Source: Hexactinellida sp. DTS-2022
Lineage: Eukaryota > Porifera > Hexactinellida
NCBI GenBank assembly: GCA_028753945.1
Contig: JAPNXP010000006.1
Span: forward strand, 3,038,001 to 3,102,000
Reading direction: 5' to 3'
DNA length: 64,000 bases
Both the position numbers and the translations under genes were made by a program. Positions 58,722 to 64,000 of the stretch are shown here, one piece after another. The notes beneath the pieces are model-generated. The model did no database searches, was not told the origin of the DNA, and worked only from the letters and a program-made list of their open reading frames with translations. Each line of letters opens with the position of its first letter. Position 1 is the first letter of the stretch.

Positions 58722-58870
58722 GGTTGTATCAACTCATTTTGAGTTGGCTAAACAACTCATTTTTTGTCTACCAACTCATTCAAATTTCCTTCACCAACTC
58801 ATTCAACTCATTCATTTTGCTGTTACCAACTCATTCAACTCATTCAAGAAAATGAGTTGATTCTGCCAAC
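58722..58870. mobile_element. CAACTCATT minisatellite element (copy 1)
   Basis: Starts CAGGGTTGTATCAACTCATT, then repeats of accaactcattcaactcatt and ends near aaaatgagttgattctgcc; the right end is lost. Confidence 0.65.
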
Positions 58871-59032
58871 TCATTTTTTATTAAACTAACTGTAACTAAC
58901 GTATATCTTAAATCTTCAGTTTAATAATACATTTACAGCTGCGTCGGTCGGCTCTCAAAAGTGATCCGGCCAAATTTGGATCCGCATTAATGTTACGACA
59001 AAGTGAAAGTTGTCTGGCCATGGTCGGGAGTA

Positions 59033-59192
59033 GGGTTGTATCAACTCATTTTTTGTCTACCAACTCATTCAACTCATTCATTTTTCTGTTACCAACTCAT
59101 TCAACTCATTCATTTTGCTGTCACCAACTCATTCAACTCATTCAAGAAAATGAGTTGATTCTGCCAATTCAAAATGAGTTGATACAACCCTG
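59033..59192. mobile_element. CAACTCATT minisatellite element (copy 2)
   Basis: Inverted ends AGGGTTGTATCAACTCATTT and AAATGAGTTGATACAACCCT. Same architecture as the hAT element at 56,625 (AGGGTTGTA ends, short repeat inside). No clear TSD. Confidence 0.75.
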
Positions 59193-59244
59193 ACTGTATA
59201 AGCATAATTGTGTATCTGGCTTCATTGCTCCCTACCTGGATACA

Positions 59245-59282
59245 TTATACAATAGATCAATAGGCATATTAACTTAATATAT
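59245..59282 (+). repeat. 38-bp direct repeat left of the Helitron-like element
   Basis: ttatacaatagat, aataggcatatt, aacttaatatat; repeated at 60,821-60,858 with a single c/t difference. Confidence 0.9.
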
Positions 59283-59424
59283 CTATATTATTAAATCTCG
59301 ATTGTTGTGTGTGTGTGTGTGTGTTTGTCCGGATTGTATTAAAGTGATGGGGGAATAGAAACCGAAATTAATATTGGGATATAAACTAACTTTCAAATGT
59401 TATAATAGGTAAACAAATGTTATA

Positions 59425-60705
59425 ATAGGTAAACAAGTATGCTGAACACGAATTTCGCGTTTATAAATTTCTAATATGAATATTTGTTGTTGTTGTTTAC
59501 ACAAAATAGGTAAACAAATTAATGAAAATTCAAAATCAACCTAGAAGTTAGCTTTCAACGAGTATTATAGGTAAACAAGTATGCTGAACACGATTTTCGC
59601 ATTTTTAAATTTGTAATATGAATATTTGTAGTTGTTGTTGTTGTTTACACAAAATAGGTAAACAAATTAATGAAATTTCAAAATCAACCTAGAAGTTAGC
59701 TTTCAACGAGTATTATAGGTAAACAAGTATGCTGAACACGATTTTAGCATTTTTAAATTTGTAATATGAATATTTGTAGTTGTTGTTGTTGTTTACACAA
59801 AATAGGTAAACAAATTAATGAAATTTCAAAATCAACCTAGAAGTTAGCTTTCAACGAGTATTATAGGTAAACAAGTATGCTGAACACGATTTTAGCATTT
59901 TTAAATTTGTAATATGAATATTTGTAGTTGTTGTTGTTGTTTACACAAAATAGGTAAACAAATTAATGAAATTTCAAAATCAACCTAGAAGTTAGCTTTC
60001 AACGAGTATTATAGGTAAACAAGTATGCTGAACACGAATTTCGCATTTACAAATTTCTAATATGAATATTTATTGTTTTGTTTACCCAAAATAGGTAAAC
60101 AAATTAATGAAATTTCAAAATCAACCTAGAAGTTAGCTTTCAACGAGTATTATAGGTAAACAAGTATGCTGAACACAAATTTCGCATTTTTAAATTTGTA
60201 ATATGAATATTTGTAGTTGTTGTTGTTGTTTACACAAAATAGGTAAACAAATTAATGAAATTTCAAAATCAACCTAGAAGTTAGCTTTCAACGAGTATTA
60301 TAGGTAAACAAGTATGCTGAACACGATTTTCGCGGTTAAAATTTTCTAATATGAATATTTGTTGTTGTTGTTTACACAAAATAGGTAAACAAATTAATGA
60401 AAATTCAGAATCAACCTAGAAGTTAGTTTTCAACGGGTATTATAGGTAAACAAGTATGCTGAACACGAATTTCGCGTTTAAAATTTTCTAATATGAATAT
60501 TTGTTGTTGTTGTTGTTGTTGTTTACTCAAAATAGCTAAACAATTTAATGAAAATTCAAAATCAACCTAGAAGTTAACTTTCAATAGGTATTATAAGTAA
60601 ACAAGTGTGCTGAACACGATTTTCGCGGTTAAAATTTTCTAATATGAATATTTGTTGTTGTTGTTTACACAAAATAGGTAAACAAATTAATGAAAATTAG
60701 ATACT
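59425..60705 (+). repeat. Nine ~145-bp tandem repeats
   Basis: Each copy has aggtaaacaagtatgctga, acacgattttcgc, taatatgaatatttg, a (GTT)n microsatellite of 2-6 repeats, acacaaaataggtaaacaaa, and aacctagaagttagctttc. Copies 3 and 4 share acgattttagc and are nearly identical, pointing to local duplication. Confidence 0.9.
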
Positions 60706-60747
60706 GTAGCTATCTACCATTTCCATGGTAGAAAATGTGAGGAGTAA

Positions 60748-60820
60748 GGCCGCTCAGCGGCCGTTAACTTGAGGTGCGTAGCACCGATCTGTCGCAAAGC
60801 GACCGAGACCGAAGGGCTCG
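60748..60820 (+). repeat. Four-hairpin module (copy 2)
   Basis: Hairpins ggccgcTCAgcggcc (60,748), ggtgcGTAgcacc (60,773), gtcgcAAAgcgac (60,791), cgagACCGAAGGGctcg (60,804). Confidence 0.9.
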
Positions 60821-61032
60821 TTATACAATAGATTAATAGGCATATTAACTTAATATATAACCATAGCAGAATAATCGTAAAGTAACCTGTATAAATTACA
60901 ATATGGAGATTTGTATTGATTCCATATAGTGCTATTTTTGTAATTGATGCTATGGGAATGGTATGCAATCGCAAGTTGAGTTTAGAATATTCATAGAATC
61001 ATTATATGACGTAGTCATAAAATAACAGTTAA

Positions 61033-61158
61033 TAAAAATCTAAAATTACAGCTGTGCCGACAGCATTTCTTTTGGAGGCACTATTAATCAACCAACCACC
61101 AAAAGATAGTGCCCCCAAAGGAACATGCTGTCGGCACAACTTTAATTTTAGATTTTTA
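61033..61158. mobile_element. H-family MITE outside the satellite
   Basis: TA-flanked inverted arms: AAAATCTAAAATTACAGCTG, TGCCGACAGCAT and their near complements (ATGCTGTCGGCACAACTTTA, ATTTTAGATTTTTA), loop rich in CCAACCACC. It shows the satellite hairpin family also exists as a dispersed element. Confidence 0.8.
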
Positions 61159-61412
61159 TATGTAAATATAAATCCTTTAACACCTCTTTATGAATGCTCT
61201 ACGAATCAGAAGCCTTTAACTACTTCCTGGTTCTAAATTTGATCCTTTCGTACTCACATCTTTGTGTGACATAATCAAACATCTAACTGGATACCAGATG
61301 AACATTGTATATTAAGTATATACAGATTACAATTACTGTTTTTTCTTATATGAAACAATACATTACTAATTTAGTTATTGATAATAGGTTTAGATGTCCT
61401 TTAAACCATAGT

Positions 61413-61585
61413 TGCATTATACGTAACGTATAACGTATATATGGTACCATTATACGATAGGTGAACGTATAATGCCTTCATACGTAACGTATAATCATCA
61501 TACAACGTATAACGTATAACGATTTTAACGTATATATGGTCCATTATACGCTCCCCGAACGTATAACGTATAATCGTATAATGCA
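61413..61585. repeat. ACGTATAACGTATA inverted/tandem repeat element
   Basis: Inverted ends GCATTATACG and CGTATAATGC, filled with AACGTATAACGTATA-type palindromic repeats (two aacgtatatatggt blocks). Probably a MITE; no TSD fixed. Confidence 0.65.
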
Positions 61586-61679
61586 CCTATGCTTTAAACC
61601 TGTCTATGTTTGTATCTATCAATTGCTATTGATATTAACTGTCTCTAGACAATAGAACGATAGAGTTAAAGAATTGAAT

Positions 61680-62233
61680 ATGTTACTTGGGATACTCTTA
61701 ATCTTGCTATGTATCTTCGTATCTGTTCAACTCCAAGGTAAATCTAAACAATAATATTTGGTCAGTGGTCACATTATTCTATTCATTTAGCCAAACAACT
61801 ACAGGTAAACCTCCCAAAGCGGCACCTCCGAGTAGCGGCAACCTCCGAGAAGCGGCACAAAATCATTCTCCCGATGGGTGCCGCTTTGGGAGGTTTACCT
61901 GTATTTCAGTATTTTATTACAAACTTTCCACTTTAATTGGTTTCTTTATATCTATTATCTCTCCCCAGACAATTAATTAATTAATTAATTAACCTTGTGG
62001 TTGTGTATTATAATTGAGTTCTCCCCAGACGACATCTTCACATTCTCCCCTTCTGAATCGGTGTGTATCGGAGAGACAGTAACTCTCACTTGCTATGTGT
62101 ACCCCCCTGTAGGGGAAGCTTTCGGTTCCTTTGCTCTTCTCTCCTTCAACGGATCTTCTCCTCGTGCCATTGGCATGGTTACCTCCCGAAACACAATTGT
62201 GAAATGGTTTGACACCTCTGTAGTGAAGATGAC
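61680..62233 (+). CDS. Secreted or membrane Ig-domain protein, 5' part (two exons)
   Basis: Exon 1 (61,680-61,737) encodes MLLGILLILLCIFVSVQLQ, a clean signal peptide, and stops at a GTAAAT donor in phase 1. Exon 2 begins after the ctccccag acceptor at 62,028; joining gives Asp and the frame DDIFTFSPSESVCIGETVTL, TCYVYPPVGEAFGSF, FNGSSPRAIGMV. This looks like the start of an Ig-like domain (ETVTLTC B-strand Cys). The F-strand Cys is not reached: from ~62,234 the sequence is an H-family hairpin relic, so the gene continues in a later exon that I cannot find or is truncated. The 291-bp intron contains the MITE 61,802-61,901. It would act at the cell surface or outside. Split Ig genes of this kind are common in invertebrate receptor families, an inference. 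Confidence 0.6.
61802..61901. mobile_element. 100-bp MITE, CAGGTAAACCTCCC family (copy 2)
   Basis: TA-flanked, exact reverse complement of 29,083-29,182, in the intron of the Ig-domain gene. Inverted GTAGCGG/CTCCGAG blocks inside. Confidence 0.92.
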
Positions 62234-62342
62234 ATACCAAAAAAATCTAAAATCACTGCTGTGCAGATACAGCAGTAATTTCTTTTTTCTTTTGGAGGCA
62301 CTACCACTCACCCAACCACCAAATTTCTAGTGCCTCTGTTGC
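62234..62342. mobile_element. H-family hairpin relic at the end of the Ig exon
   Basis: Reads aaaaaaatctaaaatcactg, cttttggaggcactacc, ccaaccaccaaatttctagtgcctc: the inner arms and loop of the H family are recognisable, the right outer arm is missing. Confidence 0.65.
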
Positions 62343-62348
62343 AGGCCA

Positions 62349-62446
62349 TATGCGTTTCCAGGCGAAACGCGTTTCGCCTAGGCCAAACGCGTTTCGCCTG
62401 AGAAAAGACGCCAAACGCGTTTCGCCTAGGCCAATCGCGTTTCCAT
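62349..62446. repeat. AAACGCGTTTCGCC palindromic repeat
   Basis: Three full copies of (C)AAACGCGTTTCGCC plus two flanking variants, with the perfect 18-bp palindrome GGCGAAACGCGTTTCGCC at 62,361-62,378. GC/CpG-rich in an AT-rich setting. Confidence 0.85.
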
Positions 62447-62983
62447 TTTAATATAATCCTCATGGGTGTCTATTATTAGATATTGAAATCACTATATGCT
62501 ATTTATCGTTGATGTGGTAATTAGAGGCTATTATTAAGCAGTTAATTAAGATCATCCAAGCTCTTCCTTTTCATTCATAGACGTATTTAATTATTAATTA
62601 TTTATTTATACGAATTAACCTAACCTTCGTTATAGTATAGTATTTTATTATTATAATTCATTATTAATTAAGGATCAATACAATTTACACAAATTTTAAT
62701 ACTGAGTACTGTGAGTAGCGAATTTTTATATCTAAGTGGCCGATGTGACTTATTTGACTTATGTAGCATTACTATTACATACTGACAACTAATTTTAAGT
62801 GTTGCATATCATCCCAATATTATACATTTCTATCACTTTAGTCTTTGTTTAGTAACTATGTTTTTCCTCCATCAAAAATGCCACGGAAAATGGACTTAGA
62901 GAGATGGCATAAGATGATGCTAGTGAAATAGATTTGTAAGTAATATATGTAGTTATTGTAGCGATTCTATAGTTTTCAACATG
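62447..62983. other. Gene-free AT-rich stretch
   Basis: Low complexity; a short frame after ATG at 62,878 (MPRKMDLERWHKMM-like) is too short to call. Confidence 0.45.
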
Positions 62984-62991
62984 ATACTGTG

Positions 62992-63183
62992 CAGGCTTTC
63001 ATCCAGGAAAAATTACCCCGCTCCTAGATTTTGTTAGAGCTCGTTCAGTTTTCATTTAGTACGCCTAGATTAGTCAACTTGTATTAAGTCTATGGGAGGA
63101 ACTCTCGATATTGTACGCCTAGATAAAAATCCTGCCAAATTAAGCTCCTTTGGGCGCACGCAGCACGCCTGGATAACACCCTG
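62992..63183. mobile_element. hAT MITE (192 bp), CAGGCTTTCATCCAGG type
   Basis: Begins CAGGCTTTCATCCAGGAAAA and ends CACGCCTGGATAACACCCTG; exact 8-bp TSD ATACTGTG (62,984-62,991, 63,184-63,191). Interior repeats of (g/t)acgcctagat. A shorter relative is at ~35,026. Confidence 0.88.
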
Positions 63184-63191
63184 ATACTGTG

Positions 63192-63744
63192 TCAGCTGTT
63201 AGGATATGGGATAATTGCTGTCGGGAGGACATCTGTGTTTGTTATTCGCATTGTATTAAAGCGTTAGGAGAATAGAAACCGAATTTAAATTGGAGATATA
63301 ACTAACTTCCAAAAGTTAAATAAGGTAAACAAGTACAGTCAGCTGCAGTATTCACTAAGATCGATCTTAACTAAGATCGGTCTTAAGACTTAAGATCGAT
63401 CTTAAGATTAATCAACTTAGTAAACATATATTGTCGACTGAATGAACTCTGAGGCGGTTTCCTATTTATGAGACAGTCCGTAACTTATACAACATAATGC
63501 TATCATAGATTACACCAAACAATCTATATTTTGCACATGCTATTATAAACGAAGATAGGAGGAATATTCTGGGCTAGCCCAGTTTAACCCCTGGGGTACA
63601 AACTAGGCTAGGCTAGTTATACACCGGATATATTCTGGTGGGGGTATAATCTGGGATGCTACACAGGGCGATGATCCGCTTTGAATCATGGTTGCGTTAG
63701 TTGTGTATCCAGAACACAGCTATTAGATAGGTCTCATAGTACAC
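63192..63744. other. Gene-free stretch with palindromes
   Basis: Contains a diverged Helitron-like 5' piece (~63,250-63,340: gtattaaagcg, ggtaaacaagta), three TAAGATCGATCTTA-type palindromes at 63,355-63,412, and CTGGGCTAGCCCAG at 63,569-63,582. No gene. Confidence 0.6.
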
Positions 63745-64000
63745 CAGTGGCGTAGCCAGACCTTGAGGTCAACCTGGGCACACACATGGGGCACTCACCC
63801 ATGCGTATCCAGAAGAAAATCTAGGGGGGTCAAAATTTTATCGCAGCGAGCGTAGCGAGCGATCTAGAGTGGGCTTGGGGGTGTGACCCTAACCCCCCGT
63901 AAAATCTTTCATAGAGTTTATGTGAAAAACCAGGGCATTATTGTTCTTGCTGCTACTAGTCATACAATCATTCATAATAATAATAATAATAATAATAATA
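63745..64000. mobile_element. Left end of a hAT element running off the window
   Basis: Starts CAGTGGCGTAGCCAGACCTT, the usual hAT end, followed by gcagcgagcgtagcgagcga (63,845) and G/C-rich tracts; the window ends in an (ATA)n run. The right end lies beyond the window. Confidence 0.7.

Larger units (their letters stand above)
59282..60820 (+). mobile_element. Helitron-like non-autonomous element, ~1.54 kb
   Basis: 5' end TCTATATTATTAAATCTCGA preceded by A (Helitrons start with TC after A), a TG-rich run and gtattaaagtgatggggg; nine internal ~145-bp repeats; 3' end with four hairpins at 60,748-60,820. No RepHel gene. The last bases are GGGCTCG rather than the textbook CTRR, so the assignment is tentative. 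Confidence 0.55.

Overview
This is AT-rich eukaryotic DNA, almost certainly an invertebrate animal nuclear genome. Evidence: THAP/P-element-like and KRBA2/Ginger-like transposase relics, a Ty3/gypsy LTR retrotransposon, many MITEs, hAT elements with 8-bp target-site duplications (TSDs), Helitron-like repeats, and one gene with a signal-peptide exon, a short intron and an Ig-like exon. A sponge or other early-branching metazoan would fit, but I cannot prove the taxon. I see no rRNA, tRNA, CRISPR or bacterial-style operon. Almost everything is repeat; real host genes are scarce.

Region 1 (1-28,515, continuing off the left edge) is a mosaic satellite. Its landmark is a ~116-bp near-perfect hairpin (H1-H24; stem ~46 bp). 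Hairpin spacing falls into three classes: ~850, ~1,205 and ~1,440-1,500 bp. Next to five hairpins sit clusters of a second, 35-bp palindrome (P) whose end (GTCGGCACAG) is shared with the big hairpin. MITEs and one long-TIR element have jumped into the array; sister units act as empty sites that define their TSDs. The array ends in an inverted part-copy (28,516-28,840). A detached piece with H25 lies at 39,960-41,110, and a stand-alone cluster of eight P palindromes at 33,631-34,123.

Region 2 (29-42 kb) holds a decayed P-element/THAP9-like transposase on the minus strand, split by a hAT element exactly at its T-D-N motif, then a graveyard of hAT elements and MITEs, several nested.

Region 3 (42-54 kb) is a Russian doll. 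A fold-back element (42.33-47.46 kb) was split by a 1.83-kb element carrying a Ginger/KRBA2-like DDE integrase and by a second fold-back of 1.74 kb. Beside it lies a second P-element-like pseudogene with a THAP-domain relic, split by a young LTR retrotransposon (LTRs differ at one position in 197). That retrotransposon appears self-primed: its primer site is complementary to its own LTR. Part of its polymerase gene is missing and the gap is patched with 37 bp matching the fold-back element.

Region 4 (54-64 kb) contains more TIR elements, a small Cys-rich gene interrupted by a hAT element filled with CAAATCATTT repeats, a Helitron-like element with nine ~145-bp internal repeats and a four-hairpin 3' end, the partial Ig-domain gene (61,680-62,233), and the left end of another hAT element running off the window.

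Open reading frames inside the satellite come from reading through the hairpins and are not called as genes.
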